A stretch of DNA of 64,000 nucleotides from Kaistia defluvii (GCF_026343955.1 NZ_JAPKNI010000002.1:124001-188000); one strand, 5' to 3'. Shown: positions 34,281 to 45,135, counted from the first letter of the stretch. Translations and numbers: made by a program. The notes: generated by a model from the letters alone, not told the origin.

Positions 34281-35387
34281 CTACCCAACCGTCACAAAAC
34301 AGACAGCGGTCGGCGTGCCGACGGCGATGTCGTGGCGGAGAGCCGTCAGCGATCCGTCTGTCGCATCGACGCCGAACAGCGTGACCACGTCGCTGTCCTG
34401 GTTGGCGACGGCGAGCGTCCGGCCGTCCGGCGCGAAGGCGAAGTGGCGGGGCGTCTTGCCGCCCGAGGGCACCGCCGTCCGCAATTTCGCGATCCCGTCC
34501 TCGCCGATGTCGAAGATCGACAGGCTGTCGTCGCCGCGATTGGCGACATAGAGGAAGCGCCCGTCCGGGCCGAGCTTGATCTCCGAGCAGTGATTGCCGG
34601 TGGTGTCCGCCAGGGTCGGCGTCACGTCGAGCAGGCGGAACTGGCCGCTTGCCGGATCGAAGGCAAAGGAGGCGACCGTCGACGCCAGTTCGTTGACGCC
34701 ATAGGCGAAGGGCATTTGCGGATGGAAGGCGAAGTGGCGCGGGCCCGAGCCGGGCGGCAGCGCGGTCTCGCCGGCCTTTTCGATCGCGCCGGTCGCGGCG
34801 TTGAAGCGATAGGCGACCAGCCGGTCGATGCCGAGATCGCTGACCACGAGATAGCGGTTGTCGGGCGACGCCAGCACGCAATGCGCGTGCGAGCGGTCCT
34901 GCCGGCCGGCATCCGGCCCGCGCCCGGCATGCGCCGCCGAGGCCGCGACCGGATCCAACCCGCCATCGGCGCGGCGAGGGAACAACACGACGGACTGGTT
35001 CGGCAATTCGCTCTCCGGCGTCCCCATGTAGTTGGCGACCGCCACGAAGCGCGCCGACCGGTCGAGGCTGGCATGCGCGGTGATGCTGCCCAGCGTCGAC
35101 TGGCGGTTCAGATAGCGAAGGTCGCCGGTCCTGGGATCGATCGCATAGGCGCTGATCAGGCCCTCGTTCCATTCGGGCACTTCGCTCGTCGCGTATAGCG
35201 TGGCGCCATCCGGGGACGCGGTGAGGAAGGTCGGGTTCTCGATGCCGCCCTGGATGCCGAGCGGCCTTGCGGTGGCGCTCTCCAGATCGAAGGCGAAGAC
35301 CGAAACGCCGGGGGCGTTGGCGCTGGCAAAATAGGGCGTCGGCCGATTGCAGCCGCCGATATAGAGAAAGGTGTTCCGCTCTGCCAC
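34281..35387 (-). CDS. Lactonase family protein (seven-bladed beta-propeller, YbhE-like)
   Basis: A GTG start at 35387 with GGGGGAG eight bases upstream gives 368 residues starting MAERNTFLYIGGCNR. Propeller blades recur: NPTFLTASPDGATLYATSEV, SHAHCVLASPDNRYLVVSDL, GSGPRHFAFHPQMPFAYGVN, NHCSEIKLGPDGRFLYVANR and TPRHFAFAPDGRTLAVANQD. The family includes bacterial 6-phosphogluconolactonase (Pgl/YbhE), carboxy-cis,cis-muconate cyclase and other lactonases. No signal peptide, so it is cytoplasmic. It could supply the lactonase step missing from the zwf/gnd cassette at 42.7-45.1 kb, but it is not linked to it. Confidence 0.88.
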   Translation of the reverse strand: MAERNTFLYIGGCNRPTPYFASANAPGVSVFAFDLESATARPLGIQGGIENPTFLTASPDGATLYATSEVPEWNEGLISAYAIDPRTGDLRYLNRQSTLGSITAHASLDRSARFVAVANYMGTPESELPNQSVVLFPRRADGGLDPVAASAAHAGRGPDAGRQDRSHAHCVLASPDNRYLVVSDLGIDRLVAYRFNAATGAIEKAGETALPPGSGPRHFAFHPQMPFAYGVNELASTVASFAFDPASGQFRLLDVTPTLADTTGNHCSEIKLGPDGRFLYVANRGDDSLSIFDIGEDGIAKLRTAVPSGGKTPRHFAFAPDGRTLAVANQDSDVVTLFGVDATDGSLTALRHDIAVGTPTAVCFVTVG

Positions 35388-35580
35388 GTCAGGCTCCCCC
35401 AGGATGCGCGCGGCGCGGCCGCGCTTCGGGCCGAACGATAGCCAAGTTCGCCTCGCGCCGTCACCGCCTTTTGCCGGGATCGTGCGGGAACCCCGGGGAT
35501 CCGCAGCGCCGGCCCGTTCACGGCCTGCCCTTGTGCTCGCGCGCTCCTCTGTCACAATCACGCAAAATGGGAGGCGCGGT

Positions 35581-37134
35581 ATGGACAGGGGCAGGAGCCC
35601 GGCTTGGCGATGGATGGCGGTCGCGGCCGTCTTCGGGTTCGGATGCGCCGGCGCGCTGGCCGAACCGGTATCGCGCGACAGGGTGATGGCGGCCTTGCCG
35701 CGCCTCGAGGCGATGGCGCAGCAGCTCGTCGCCAACCGTGCCGTTCCCGGCCTGGCCATCGCGGTGGTCCATGAGGACCAGGTTGTTTTCCTCAAAGGTT
35801 TCGGCCTGCGCGAGGCCGGCAGGGCGGAGACGGTGGATCCCGACACCGTTTTCCAGATCGCCTCGCTCTCCAAGCCGGTGTCGGCGACGGTCGTCGCCGC
35901 CCTGGTCAGCAATGGCGTCGTCGGGTGGGACGCCAAGGTCGCCGATCTCGATCCGGCTTTCCGGCTGCACGACGCCTATCCCAGCGCCGAGGTGACGCTG
36001 CGCGACCTGTTCGCCCATCGAAGCGGCCTGCCGGGCAGCGCCGGGAACGACCTCGAGGCGATCGGCTTCGACCGCGATACGGTGATGCACCGGCTTCGCC
36101 TCGTGCCGCCATCGTCGAGCTTCCGTGCCGGCTATGCCTACAGCAATGCCGGCCTGACGGCGGGGGCGCTGGCGGCGGCCAAAGCCACGGGAAGATCCTG
36201 GGAGGAAGTGGCCGAGACGCAGCTCTTCAAGCCGCTCGGCATGGCCTCGAGCAGCGCCCGCCATGCCGATTTCGCGGCCCGCGTCGACCGCGCCGCGCTG
36301 CATGTCGATATCGGCCAGGGCTGGGAGGCGAAGGTGACGCGCGATGCCGACGTGCAGGCCCCCGCCGGCGGCGTCAGCTCGAGCGCGCGCGACCTGGCCC
36401 AGTGGATGCGGCTGGAGCTGGGGAAGGGCACGCTGGATGGCGAAAGGCGGATCCGCGCCGAGGCGCTCGCCGCGACCCATGAGCCGCTGATGGCGCGAGG
36501 GGCCAACCCGGTCACGGGCGCCGCCTCGTTTTACGGCCTGGGCTGGGTCGTCGAATTCGGCCGCCATGGCCTGAGCTGGGGACATGCCGGGGCGTTCAGC
36601 GCGGGCGCCCGCACGCTCGTCCAGCTCTATCCGGATTCGTCTCTCGGAATCCTCGTCCTCGCCAATGCCTTTCCAACCGGAGCGCCGGAGGGGCTGGCCA
36701 ACAGCTATGCCGACTGGGTGTTCGACGGTTCGTCGCGGCAGGATTGGCTCGCCGACTGGGACGGGGTGTATTCCAGCCTGTTCGGACCGGCCAACGAGAC
36801 GGCGAGGGCGGTCTACGCCAAGCCGCCGCAACCGCCCAGCCCGGCCCTGCCGCTTGCCGCCTATGCGGGGCGCTACCGCAACGACTATGTCGGGGAAGCG
36901 CGGCTTGCCGAAGCCGACGGCGTGCTGACCCTGAGCCTCGGCCCGAAGGGGGAGTACGCCTATCCGTTGCAGCATTTCGACCGCGACCTGTTCCTTGCCT
37001 TCCCGACCCCGGAAATGCCGGATGTTCCCTCGGCCGTTCGCTTCGCCATCGATCCCCAGGGCAAGGCCGAGACGGTGACGATCGAACTCCTGGACGACAA
37101 CCACCTCGGCACGCTCGTCCGCGTCGCCGACTGA
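35581..37134 (+). CDS. Secreted serine hydrolase, class C beta-lactamase-like
   Basis: The start at ATG 35581 (GGGAGG upstream) gives a signal peptide (MDRGRSPAWRWMAVAAVFGF...ALAE). Catalytic motifs of the beta-lactamase/penicillin-binding fold are present: Ser95-Leu-Ser-Lys98 in QIASLSKPVS, Tyr187-Ser-Asn189 in GYAYSNAGLT, and GHAG in GLSWGHAGAFSAG as the third box. A C-terminal lipocalin-like extension (AAYAGRYRNDYVGEARLAEA) of about 100 residues resembles the DUF3471 type. Likely a periplasmic D-amino-peptidase or esterase rather than a true beta-lactamase. Confidence 0.88.
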   Translation: MDRGRSPAWRWMAVAAVFGFGCAGALAEPVSRDRVMAALPRLEAMAQQLVANRAVPGLAIAVVHEDQVVFLKGFGLREAGRAETVDPDTVFQIASLSKPVSATVVAALVSNGVVGWDAKVADLDPAFRLHDAYPSAEVTLRDLFAHRSGLPGSAGNDLEAIGFDRDTVMHRLRLVPPSSSFRAGYAYSNAGLTAGALAAAKATGRSWEEVAETQLFKPLGMASSSARHADFAARVDRAALHVDIGQGWEAKVTRDADVQAPAGGVSSSARDLAQWMRLELGKGTLDGERRIRAEALAATHEPLMARGANPVTGAASFYGLGWVVEFGRHGLSWGHAGAFSAGARTLVQLYPDSSLGILVLANAFPTGAPEGLANSYADWVFDGSSRQDWLADWDGVYSSLFGPANETARAVYAKPPQPPSPALPLAAYAGRYRNDYVGEARLAEADGVLTLSLGPKGEYAYPLQHFDRDLFLAFPTPEMPDVPSAVRFAIDPQGKAETVTIELLDDNHLGTLVRVAD

Positions 37135-37469
37135 TCGCCTCCGGCCGGGCGCCAGCCCTCCGCATGGCGCGCGGGCGGACGAAGCCGGATCGTCGTTTCC
37201 GAAAATTGCGGTGTCCTGCCGGATCCGTTCTGCGCAGCCGGCGTAATTTTGCCATCTCCCGTGGCTTATCTCGGCATGTCTCCTCCTGCCTGTCGCCGGC
37301 GCGCCGCGCGGCGAGGCGGGAGGAGTGCCGAAAGTCATGTCGAAATGGCGGGAACGCTGGCTATCGGCGTTCCAAGGCCCGGCGATCCGTGCTTTAGATC
37401 GCCGATTGTCGGGCATCCTTTCGGCTGCCATGGGTGCAGGGTCGGCCGAGGGCCGGGAGGACAGCTTTG
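37135..37469. other. Intergenic stretch, no gene seen
   Basis: No ORF with family features and no tRNA. It holds the promoter and leader of the downstream opgC-like gene; bases 37275-37330 are highly GC-rich with CGCC/GGCG repeats. Nothing further can be supported. Confidence 0.4.
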
Positions 37470-38951
37470 ATGGCTCAATTCGGGCAGCGCTTCAGTGCGC
37501 CCGCGCAATATGCGCTGACCTGCCTGTTCGCCTTGCCTTGCTTCGCGCTTCGCTTGCAATGGCCCTGGAACAGCTTCTCCTTCTTCCTGTTCGCGCCGGC
37601 GGTGCTGCTGGGCGCGGCGCTGTTCGGCAAGGGCCCGGCGATCCTCGCCACCGTGCTGACGGCCGTTTTCACCGTGTTCTTCTGGATCGAGCCGATCTAC
37701 ACGCTGCGCATGTCCTCGGCGCAGGTGCCGCCGCTGGCGCTCTATGCGCTGGTCTGCATCAGCATCGTGGCGCTTTGCGAATGGTCGCGCGCCGCGCTGA
37801 ACCGCGATCGCCGCGCGGCGCTGGCCGAAGCGCGCGCCAAGGCCTCGGCCCGTCTCGACGGCATCGATTTCTGGCGCGGCCTGGTGCTGTGCACGATCTT
37901 CATCAATCACGTCCCCGGCAATATGCTGGAGGCGGTCACGCATCGCAATTTCGGCGTCTCGGATTCGGCCGAGGCCTTCGTGTTCCTGTCCGGCGTCTCG
38001 CTGGCGCTCGCCTATGGCCACCGTTTCCGCCCCGGCGAACGGGTCGCGGTTCTGGTTGCCATGCTCCGGCGGGTTCTGAAGCTCTATGGCGTGCATGTCG
38101 CGCTGTCCTTCGCCGCGATCGCCATCTTTTCCGCCGGCGCGCTCTACTGGCGCCAGCCGGAGCTGCTGATGTCGCATGGCCGCTCGCTCTATGTGAAGGA
38201 TGCCTGGACCTGCCTGATCGGCATCGTGACGCTCGGCCACCAGCTTGGCTATTTCAACATCCTGCCGCTCTACATGGCGCTGATCCTCGCGGTGCCGGCG
38301 CTGCTCTGGCTTGCCCGCATCGACGTCTCGCTGATGCTGGTGGCCTCGGCGCTGCTCTATGCGCTGACCCGCTATACCGGCTGGAATCTGCCCAACTGGC
38401 CCGGCCAGGGCGGTTGGTTCCTCAACCCGTTTGCCTGGCAGTTCGTCATGGCGATCGGCCTGGCCGCGGGCCTGGCGCTGAAGCAGCGCGGCGAGATCCC
38501 CGTGACGGCGCCCTGGCTGCTTCTGGCGGCGACCGTCGTCGGGATCGGCTTCCTGATGTCGCCCTACGGCCCCGGTGTCACGCGCAACTGGATCGGCGCC
38601 AGCGGCCATCTCGATACCGACAAGTCGGTGCTCGGCCTGACCCGTCTCAGCCATTTCCTGGCGCTCGCCTATCTCGTCTATGGCTTGCGCATCAGCGCCC
38701 TGTGCCGTCGCCTGGTCGTGTTCGCGCCGCTGGCGACAATGGGCCGGCATGGCCTGCTGATTTTCGCGCTGCTTTCGGTGCTTTCGGCGCTCGGCCAGGT
38801 CCTGGTCGTCACGCTGCGCCCCGGCATCTGGTTCGACATCGGCTTTGTGGGCGGCGGCCTGGTCCTGCTGTGGATCGTCGCGCGCCTTGCCGACGAGGCC
38901 CGCCCGCTCCGCCGCCCCGGCCCGGTCGTCCAGCCGGTCATGGCCGGCTAG
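37470..38951 (+). CDS. OpgC-domain membrane protein with N-terminal DUF4118-like module
   Basis: The start at 37470 ([20 protein letters not shown]), with GGGAGG about ten bases upstream, gives 493 residues. Residues about 10-110 form four membrane helices ([60 protein letters not shown]) like the DUF4118 sensor region of KdpD-type kinases. After a helical linker ([20 protein letters not shown]) the OpgC domain starts with [20 protein letters not shown] and shows [20 protein letters not shown] and about ten membrane helices. OpgC proteins succinylate osmoregulated periplasmic glucans. The fusion is unusual. Confidence 0.75.
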   Translation: MAQFGQRFSAPAQYALTCLFALPCFALRLQWPWNSFSFFLFAPAVLLGAALFGKGPAILATVLTAVFTVFFWIEPIYTLRMSSAQVPPLALYALVCISIVALCEWSRAALNRDRRAALAEARAKASARLDGIDFWRGLVLCTIFINHVPGNMLEAVTHRNFGVSDSAEAFVFLSGVSLALAYGHRFRPGERVAVLVAMLRRVLKLYGVHVALSFAAIAIFSAGALYWRQPELLMSHGRSLYVKDAWTCLIGIVTLGHQLGYFNILPLYMALILAVPALLWLARIDVSLMLVASALLYALTRYTGWNLPNWPGQGGWFLNPFAWQFVMAIGLAAGLALKQRGEIPVTAPWLLLAATVVGIGFLMSPYGPGVTRNWIGASGHLDTDKSVLGLTRLSHFLALAYLVYGLRISALCRRLVVFAPLATMGRHGLLIFALLSVLSALGQVLVVTLRPGIWFDIGFVGGGLVLLWIVARLADEARPLRRPGPVVQPVMAG

Positions 38952-39247
38952 GGTCGGGTTCCGGCGGCGGGGCGGCCGAGCGCGGAACGGGCGGGATCGC
39001 GAACGCGCTGCCGACCATGGCGCGTCGCGCGGGCTGAACGAGGCGCCGCAGCTCCGATCCGTTGGGCGCGGTTGCCCCGCGCATGCCGCGATGCCACCTC
39101 CCGGCCCGGCCCGGCCCGGCTCGTGCGGGTGGATGGCGATGGTTTTGGGGGCAAGTGAACTCTTCGGTGAAAGGCTGGCTTTCGCCATTGCTGCCTGCCG
39201 GTCCTTCGTTTATGTAGACCGGCACGCGGCCTTGCCGCGTCCGGCAT

Positions 39248-39324
<77 letters not shown>

Positions 39325-39537
39325 ATCTTTCCAAAGACTTAGATCGGTTGAGTGCGTTTCGTACGGAACCGGTACGGAAAGCGCAGGTCGTGGCCTGTCC
39401 GCTGGTGTCGGTCCGATTCCGACGCAAATTCCGGGCTGGCACGGGACAACATGGCTGCCTCCGAGGCTCGAGCATCGCGCCAACTGGTGAGCTTCGACCA
39501 GACTTCAGCTGGGCTTCCGATATTGTGGGAGGCTGGC

Positions 39538-40050
39538 ATGCAGGAAGTTTCCGAACACCGATTCGAATTCACACTCAGCGACTTGCCGCGGGCCGAATTC
39601 GTAAAACTGTCCGACGCGCTACACCTGGCGCTATATGGCGGCGTGCTCTCGATGCGCTACGAGGGCTCCATTCCGTCCTCTGCCATCGAGGAAGGGATGC
39701 TTTCCATCGTGCACACGATGCAGAGGCGACGGATACATTCGCGAGCAGAGCGGTGGCAAGCTTGTCGAGGGCGGAATCATGTGTGCGTAAAGCAATCCAC
39801 ACAAAGGCATTTGCCACCTCATACAGGAACCCGATTGACATCACGGTCGAGGCATTGGGGTGGCCGCGCTCAACGGCGACGCGGATCGCATGCTCGAGCA
39901 GATACGACAGCGGCAGCCCGGCTATCCGAAAGAGCACCAGGATTTACAACGCTACGACCAACTGTAGGGATGCAGATCCATCAACCAGCCGTCGACGACA
40001 TTCCCGTTCATCGCTTTCCCTTTGAAAGATCCACGGCGTATGCCGTTTGA
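39538..40050 (+). CDS. Possible hypothetical protein in a degenerate region
   Basis: ATG 39538 has a good GGGAGG site at 39528-39533. The first 62 residues look protein-like ([40 protein letters not shown]), but from about residue 63 the sequence becomes Arg/His-rich and unstructured. A frameshift near 39720 is likely. No family was recognised. A minus-strand frame overlaps the second half. Confidence 0.3.
   Translation: MQEVSEHRFEFTLSDLPRAEFVKLSDALHLALYGGVLSMRYEGSIPSSAIEEGMLSIVHTMQRRRIHSRAERWQACRGRNHVCVKQSTQRHLPPHTGTRLTSRSRHWGGRAQRRRGSHARADTTAAARLSERAPGFTTLRPTVGMQIHQPAVDDIPVHRFPFERSTAYAV
39575..39937 (-). CDS. Possible hypothetical protein or remnant, antisense to the previous one
   Basis: The first 70 residues ([60 protein letters not shown]) look like a helical protein, then the frame degenerates into Arg/Ser-rich sequence where it meets the plus-strand frame. 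Either two converging gene remnants meet near 39725 or one of the two frames is spurious. No family was recognised. From here to 40313 no gene is convincing. Confidence 0.25.
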   Translation of the reverse strand: MLFRIAGLPLSYLLEHAIRVAVERGHPNASTVMSIGFLYEVANAFVWIALRTHDSALDKLATALLANVSVASASCARWKASLPRWQRTEWSPRSASRARRHIAPGVARRTVLRIRPAASR

Positions 40051-40313
40051 AGCCTCATGCACGGGCCCAAAAAGCCTTCAAGAGCAGTCTGATGACAGGC
40101 GCGGCCGCATTGGGTCCCTGGACACCTCTGCCAATCGTGATGGCGATGACAATGGCAATGAACGATTTTGACCCCAAGCAAACTTCGCTACACTCACGTG
40201 TAGGACGGGTTGGAAGCCTTGGTAAATTGCGCCCTTCAATCCCGTAGGGAACCAGTTGATGCGCCAACCGCTTTCGGCTTCGTTCTGGCATATCAATTGT
40301 AGAGAAGCGCGAC

Positions 40314-42719
40314 ATGACCAACCTCGTCGATTTTGCGCCAGGCGGGCCGGGCATTCCCTCCCGCTGGACGTCCAGCGCCAAGAGTGGAGTGGGCACCGCT
40401 TTGTCGGCGAACTCACCCGTATGGTTCACCCTCAGCCACGGCATTATCAATGAGGTTTATTATCCGCGTGTGGACAGTGCCTGCACCCGAGACCTGGGCC
40501 TGCTGATCACAGGGCCGGACGGCTATATCAGCGAAGAAAAGCGAGATTGCAGCGCTGTCACGACGCAGATCGAGTCCGGTATTCCAGCCTTTCACACCGT
40601 CAGCACGGCGCGGGATGGACGCTATCGACTGGAAAAACAGCTTATCTCCGATCCGGCTCGTCCCACAGTGATGCAGCGCATCAGGTTCATCCCCCTGGTC
40701 GGAACGATCGCTGACTATAAGGTTTACGCGCTGCTTTCCCCTCATCTGGTCAATGCCGGCATGAACAATTCCGGCTGGATCGGGGAACAATCAGAAACGG
40801 CCCTGCTTTATGCCAGTGGCCGATCCCGCTATCTGGCGCTGGGCTGTTCGCTTGGTTGGTCGACTCTGTCGGTGGGCTATGTCGGGGCTTCCGACGGGTA
40901 TCAGCAACTGGTCCATGATGGCGCGCTCTCGCCCCGATACCAGCGGGCCGACGATGGCAATGTCGCGCTCACCGGCCTTATCGAGTTCTCTGAGAAAATG
41001 CCGGCCGCCGTTTTGGCGCTGGGGTTTGGCCAATCGGAAACTGAAGCAGGTACCCATGTTCTGGGCAGCCTGCGGGACGGCTTCGATACGGCGTTGTCAA
41101 CCTACCGCGCCAACTGGAAGCAATGGCAGAAGAACCTGCATCCGCTCGACCATGTCTCGGCGAACGGGGGCAATGCCTACCGCGTATCGACGGCGGTGCT
41201 GGCATCCCATCGCGCGGAAGATCGGCAGGGCGCCGTGGTCGCCAGTCTGTCCATCCCATGGGGCTCGGCCAAGGGCGATGACGATCTGGGCGGCTACCAC
41301 CTCGTCTGGCCGCGCGACCTTGTCGAAACAGCAGGCGGGTTCCTTGCCGCCGGGGACCACAAGGAGGCTTTGGCCATTCTCGAATATTTGCGCCAGGTGC
41401 AACTTGCCTCTGGACGTTGGCCACAAAATCTCTGGCTGGACGGGCGGCCCTACTGGTTCGGCGTTCAAATGGATGAATGCGCCTTTCCGATCCTGCTCGC
41501 CGACATGCTGCGGCGTCATGGCCACCTCGATGCCGTGAACGATCGATATCTGCCCATGATCCGGCGAGCCGCCAGCTACCTTGTCGGCAACGGCCCGGCG
41601 ACCAGCCAGGACCGTTGGGAAGAAGATGGTGGCTATTCCCCGTTCACTTTGGCCGTGGAAATCGCGGCTCTCCTGGCAGCTGCGGACCTGCTCGAGTCCG
41701 GAGAGGAGAATGCCGTTTCCCGACACCTCAGAGAAACGGCGGATTGCTGGAACGAGCAGATCGAGAACTGGACATTCGCCGGTGACCCGGACATCTGCGA
41801 AGCCGCGGGCGTTCAGGGCTATTATGTGCGTATCGGTAGCAATAGCGTAACCGATATCGCCACCGCGCGCGTCGGAAATACAGCTATCCGCAACCAGGTG
41901 GAGAGCAAGTCCACCCTTCCGACGCGTGATGTGCTCAGCCCCGATGCTCTGGCTCTTGTCCGCTTCGGTCTGCGTGCAGCCGATGATCCGCGCATTCGAA
42001 ACACGGTCACGGCCATTGACCACGCCCTCAAGGCAGACCTGCCGCAGGGGCCGCTCTGGTATCGCTATACGGGCGACGGGTACGGGGAGCATGCGGATGG
42101 CAGACCGTTCGATGGCACAGGCATAGGGCGCGCATGGCCTTTACTCGCCGGCGAACGCGCCCATTATGAGCTCGCCGCCGGCAATGCCGGGCAGGCAGCA
42201 GCCCTGCTGCAAACCCTCGAAGCCTCGGCCGGTGCCGAAGGTCTCCTGCCGGAGCAGAGTTGGGACGCGCCTGATATTCCAGAGCGCGAACTGTTTTATG
42301 GACGGCCGGCCGGCAGTGCCATGCCGCTGGTGTGGGCGCACGCCGAACACATCAAGCTGCTGCGCTCGATAGCCGATGGCGCGGTCTTTGACATGCCCCC
42401 GCAGACTGTTGTGCGCTATGTGACCGGGAAATCGCCCTCAACGCTGCGGATCTGGCGCTTCAACAACAAGATCACAACCATCCCGCAGGGCAAAACCCTT
42501 CGGCTGGAACTGGAAGCGCCCGCCATGGTGCACTGGAGTTCGAGCCAGTGGCAGGATGCGGCCGATGTCATCACGCGTGAAAGCGGTCTTGGGACACATT
42601 TTGTCGATCTCGACACATCTTCTTTGGACGCTGATCAGTCGGTCGTGTTCACTTTTCTTTGGACGGACGTGGATCGATGGGAAAACGCCGATTTCACTGT
42701 CCAGGTCGTCGGCAAGTAG
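40314..42719 (+). CDS. Glycoside hydrolase family 15, glucoamylase-type (801 aa)
   Basis: Exo-acting inverting alpha-glucosidase that releases glucose from glucans or short alpha-glucosides; GH15 also contains trehalases. The N-terminal beta-sandwich (FAPGGPGIPSRWTSSAKSGV, NSPVWFTLSHGIINEVYYPR) and the (alpha/alpha)6 barrel (GYHLVWPRDLVETAGGFLAA, WPQNLWLDGRPYWFGVQMDE) are typical of bacterial members. The general acid lies in DRWEEDGGYSPFTLA (about residue 440) and the base Glu in LLPEQSWD (about residue 646). No signal peptide, so it acts in the cytoplasm. It heads a cassette with gnd, zwf and a sugar kinase. Confidence 0.9.
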   Translation: MTNLVDFAPGGPGIPSRWTSSAKSGVGTALSANSPVWFTLSHGIINEVYYPRVDSACTRDLGLLITGPDGYISEEKRDCSAVTTQIESGIPAFHTVSTARDGRYRLEKQLISDPARPTVMQRIRFIPLVGTIADYKVYALLSPHLVNAGMNNSGWIGEQSETALLYASGRSRYLALGCSLGWSTLSVGYVGASDGYQQLVHDGALSPRYQRADDGNVALTGLIEFSEKMPAAVLALGFGQSETEAGTHVLGSLRDGFDTALSTYRANWKQWQKNLHPLDHVSANGGNAYRVSTAVLASHRAEDRQGAVVASLSIPWGSAKGDDDLGGYHLVWPRDLVETAGGFLAAGDHKEALAILEYLRQVQLASGRWPQNLWLDGRPYWFGVQMDECAFPILLADMLRRHGHLDAVNDRYLPMIRRAASYLVGNGPATSQDRWEEDGGYSPFTLAVEIAALLAAADLLESGEENAVSRHLRETADCWNEQIENWTFAGDPDICEAAGVQGYYVRIGSNSVTDIATARVGNTAIRNQVESKSTLPTRDVLSPDALALVRFGLRAADDPRIRNTVTAIDHALKADLPQGPLWYRYTGDGYGEHADGRPFDGTGIGRAWPLLAGERAHYELAAGNAGQAAALLQTLEASAGAEGLLPEQSWDAPDIPERELFYGRPAGSAMPLVWAHAEHIKLLRSIADGAVFDMPPQTVVRYVTGKSPSTLRIWRFNNKITTIPQGKTLRLELEAPAMVHWSSSQWQDAADVITRESGLGTHFVDLDTSSLDADQSVVFTFLWTDVDRWENADFTVQVVGK

Positions 42720-42734
42720 AAACGGGAAACGCAA

Positions 42735-43751
42735 ATGCAGCTGGGTATGATCGGGCTTGGGCGCATGGGCGCTAATATGGTGCGGCGCCTCATGAAGGCC
42801 GGACACCAATGCGTCGTATATGACGTGAATGCGCAAAGTGTCGCGACGCTGGTTGCGGAAGGGGCCATTGGCGCCAACGACTATGCCGACTTCCTGGGTA
42901 AGCTCACGACGCCGCGTGCCGTCTGGCTGATGCTGCCGGCATCCATCACCGGCCGTGTGGCGATGGAGCTAGCCGAGCACATGGATCGCGGCGATATGCT
43001 GATCGATGGCGGCAATTCCTACTATCGCGATGCGGTGGACTTGTCGGAAGTCCTCGCTCCGAAGGGCATCTCCATGGTCGATGTCGGGACCAGTGGGGGT
43101 GTGTGGGGGCTCGATCGAGGCTATAGCCAGATGGTCGGTGGCCCGCGCGAGGCGGTCGAGCGACTGGATCCGATCCTTGCGGCCCTCGCCCCCGGCGCCG
43201 ATGGGAACGGCGCCACACCCGGCAGCGCCAATACGGCTGCCCAGGGCTATCTGCATTGCGGTCCGAGCGGCGCCGGTCATTTCGTCAAGATGGTGCACAA
43301 CGGCATCGAATACGGGATCATGGCCGCCTATGCCGAGGGGATCAACATTCTCAAATCGGCCAATGCGGGCGACAAGGAACGCGCGGCGGACGCCGAAACC
43401 GCGCCCCTGACCGATCCGCAATATTACCGTTTCGACATCGATCTGGCTGCCGTCGCAGAAGTCTGGCGACACGGCAGCGTCATTGGGTCTTGGTTGCTCG
43501 ACCTGACGGCGGCGGCCCTCAAATCCGATCCCGACATGTCCGGTTTCGATGGGCGTGTGTCGGACTCGGGGGAAGGGCGATGGACGCTCAAGGCCGCGGT
43601 CGAGACCGGGGTTCCCGCTCCGGTGCTCTCGACAGCCCTGTTTTCGCGCTACGCGTCCCGCGGCGACGACGAGTTCGCCAACAAGCTCCTCTCGGCCATG
43701 CGTTATTCCTTTGGCGGCCACGTGGAGAAACCCGAGGAGAAGTCGTCTTGA
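42735..43751 (+). CDS. gnd: 6-phosphogluconate dehydrogenase (decarboxylating), short form
   Basis: Oxidises 6-phosphogluconate to ribulose-5-phosphate and CO2. It has an N-terminal Rossmann motif [40 protein letters not shown] as substrate-binding block, [15 protein letters not shown], and the catalytic Lys/Asn/Glu element [20 protein letters not shown]. At 338 residues it belongs to the short GndA-like class (about 300-340 residues) rather than the 470-residue class; such enzymes often prefer NAD+. It is coupled to zwf by a TTGA overlap. Confidence 0.93.
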   Translation: MQLGMIGLGRMGANMVRRLMKAGHQCVVYDVNAQSVATLVAEGAIGANDYADFLGKLTTPRAVWLMLPASITGRVAMELAEHMDRGDMLIDGGNSYYRDAVDLSEVLAPKGISMVDVGTSGGVWGLDRGYSQMVGGPREAVERLDPILAALAPGADGNGATPGSANTAAQGYLHCGPSGAGHFVKMVHNGIEYGIMAAYAEGINILKSANAGDKERAADAETAPLTDPQYYRFDIDLAAVAEVWRHGSVIGSWLLDLTAAALKSDPDMSGFDGRVSDSGEGRWTLKAAVETGVPAPVLSTALFSRYASRGDDEFANKLLSAMRYSFGGHVEKPEEKSS

Positions 43752-45124
43752 GCCCGGCACAATCCGACGCGCTTGTGGTGTTCGGCGTTACCGGAGATCT
43801 CGCCCACAAGATGATCCTGCCCTCGCTGTACCAGATGGTGCGGCGGGGCCATCTCACCACCCCGGTCATCGGGGTGGCACTCGACGACTGGACCATCGAT
43901 CAGCTTGCCGATCGCGCCCGCGACGCCATTGTCAGGAAATTCGGCACGATCGAAGAGGACGTCTTCTCCAGGCTCAAGGCGCTTCTGCGCTATGTCAGCG
44001 GCGACTACCAGAGCGCCGATACTTTCGAGCGATTGCGCACCGAACTCGGCCAAGCTCGCCAGCCGCTCTACTATCTCGCCATTCCGCCATCGCTGTTCGG
44101 AACCGTCATCAAGGCGCTCGATGCAGCCGGTATCGCCAAGGGCGGAAGACTGATGGTCGAGAAGCCGTTCGGCCACGACTTCGCATCGGCAAAGGCCCTG
44201 AACGATGTGCTCCACACCGTTTTTGAGGAAGCGGCGGTGTTCCGGATCGACCATTTCCTTGGCAAGGAGGCCGTGCAGAACCTCATCTACTTCCGCTTTG
44301 CCAATGCCTTCCTGGAGCCGGTCTGGAACCGCACCTATGTGGAAAGCGTCCAGATCACCATGGCCGAGGACTTCGGCATAGCCGGGCGCGGCAAGTTCTA
44401 CGACGAGGTGGGCTGCATCCGCGACGTCATCCAGAACCATCTGCTCAACGTCTTGCTGCTGCTCGCCATGGAGCCGCCGGTCAGCAGTGGCGCGGAGGAT
44501 ATGAGCGATGAAAAGGTGCAGATCCTCAAGGCGATCCCTCCCATCGCGAAGGCGGACCTGATCCGAGGGCAATTCGACGGCTATCACGACGAGCCCGGCG
44601 TTGCGCCCGGTTCCAAGGTTGAAACCTTTGCGGCGATACGGCTCTTTGTCGATACGTGGCGCTGGAAGGACGTCCCCTTCTATATTCGGGCTGGCAAGGA
44701 GCTTCCGGTGCGAGCAACCGAAGTCGTGGTGCGCTTCCGGCGTCCCCCGCTGATGCTGTTCGACGAAATCGGCCCTGCCGACTCGAACTATCTGCGCTTC
44801 CGTGTCGGCCCCCAGGTGACGATCGGGATCGGTGCGCGCCGCAAGGCGGCCGGTGGCGACATGGTTGGCGAAGATGTCGAGCTCGATGCCGTCGACGATA
44901 CGAGTGATGACATGATGCCATATGAGCGGCTGATCGGCGATGCCATGGCCGGACGACGCCAGCTTTTCACCCGGCAGGATGCCTCCGAACTGGCGTGGCA
45001 GATCTTTGATCCGGTGCTGGACCAGCCCGGCCAGCCCGCGCCCTACAAGCCCGGAACCTGGGGGCCAGTGGAGGCCATGGCCGACTTCGCGCCCGCCGGC
45101 GGCTGGGTCGACCCGAAAGCGTGA
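43748..45124 (+). CDS. zwf: Glucose-6-phosphate 1-dehydrogenase
   Basis: Oxidises glucose-6-phosphate to 6-phosphogluconolactone with NAD(P)+. The TTG start at 43748 overlaps the gnd stop and has GAGGAGAAG upstream; the larger frame reading through gnd is not used. The coenzyme loop is [20 protein letters not shown], where FGVTGDLA replaces the usual FGASGDLA. The active site has [20 protein letters not shown] with the catalytic His, and the C-terminal alpha+beta domain contains [20 protein letters not shown]. The length of 458 is normal. Confidence 0.94.
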   Translation: MSPAQSDALVVFGVTGDLAHKMILPSLYQMVRRGHLTTPVIGVALDDWTIDQLADRARDAIVRKFGTIEEDVFSRLKALLRYVSGDYQSADTFERLRTELGQARQPLYYLAIPPSLFGTVIKALDAAGIAKGGRLMVEKPFGHDFASAKALNDVLHTVFEEAAVFRIDHFLGKEAVQNLIYFRFANAFLEPVWNRTYVESVQITMAEDFGIAGRGKFYDEVGCIRDVIQNHLLNVLLLLAMEPPVSSGAEDMSDEKVQILKAIPPIAKADLIRGQFDGYHDEPGVAPGSKVETFAAIRLFVDTWRWKDVPFYIRAGKELPVRATEVVVRFRRPPLMLFDEIGPADSNYLRFRVGPQVTIGIGARRKAAGGDMVGEDVELDAVDDTSDDMMPYERLIGDAMAGRRQLFTRQDASELAWQIFDPVLDQPGQPAPYKPGTWGPVEAMADFAPAGGWVDPKA

Positions 45125-45135
45125 TGGAGACAGCG

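Noticed and set aside
35518-37431. A 637-residue minus-strand frame opposite the serine hydrolase gene
   Set aside because: The plus-strand gene has clear catalytic motifs and a signal peptide; the antisense product has none.
40047-40247. A 66-residue plus frame upstream of the GH15 gene
   Set aside because: No ribosome binding site or family resemblance, and a minus frame of equal quality overlaps it; probably non-coding.
43256-43747. N-terminal extension of the zwf frame into gnd
   Set aside because: The family start and ribosome site place the start at TTG 43748; upstream residues are out-of-frame gnd sequence.
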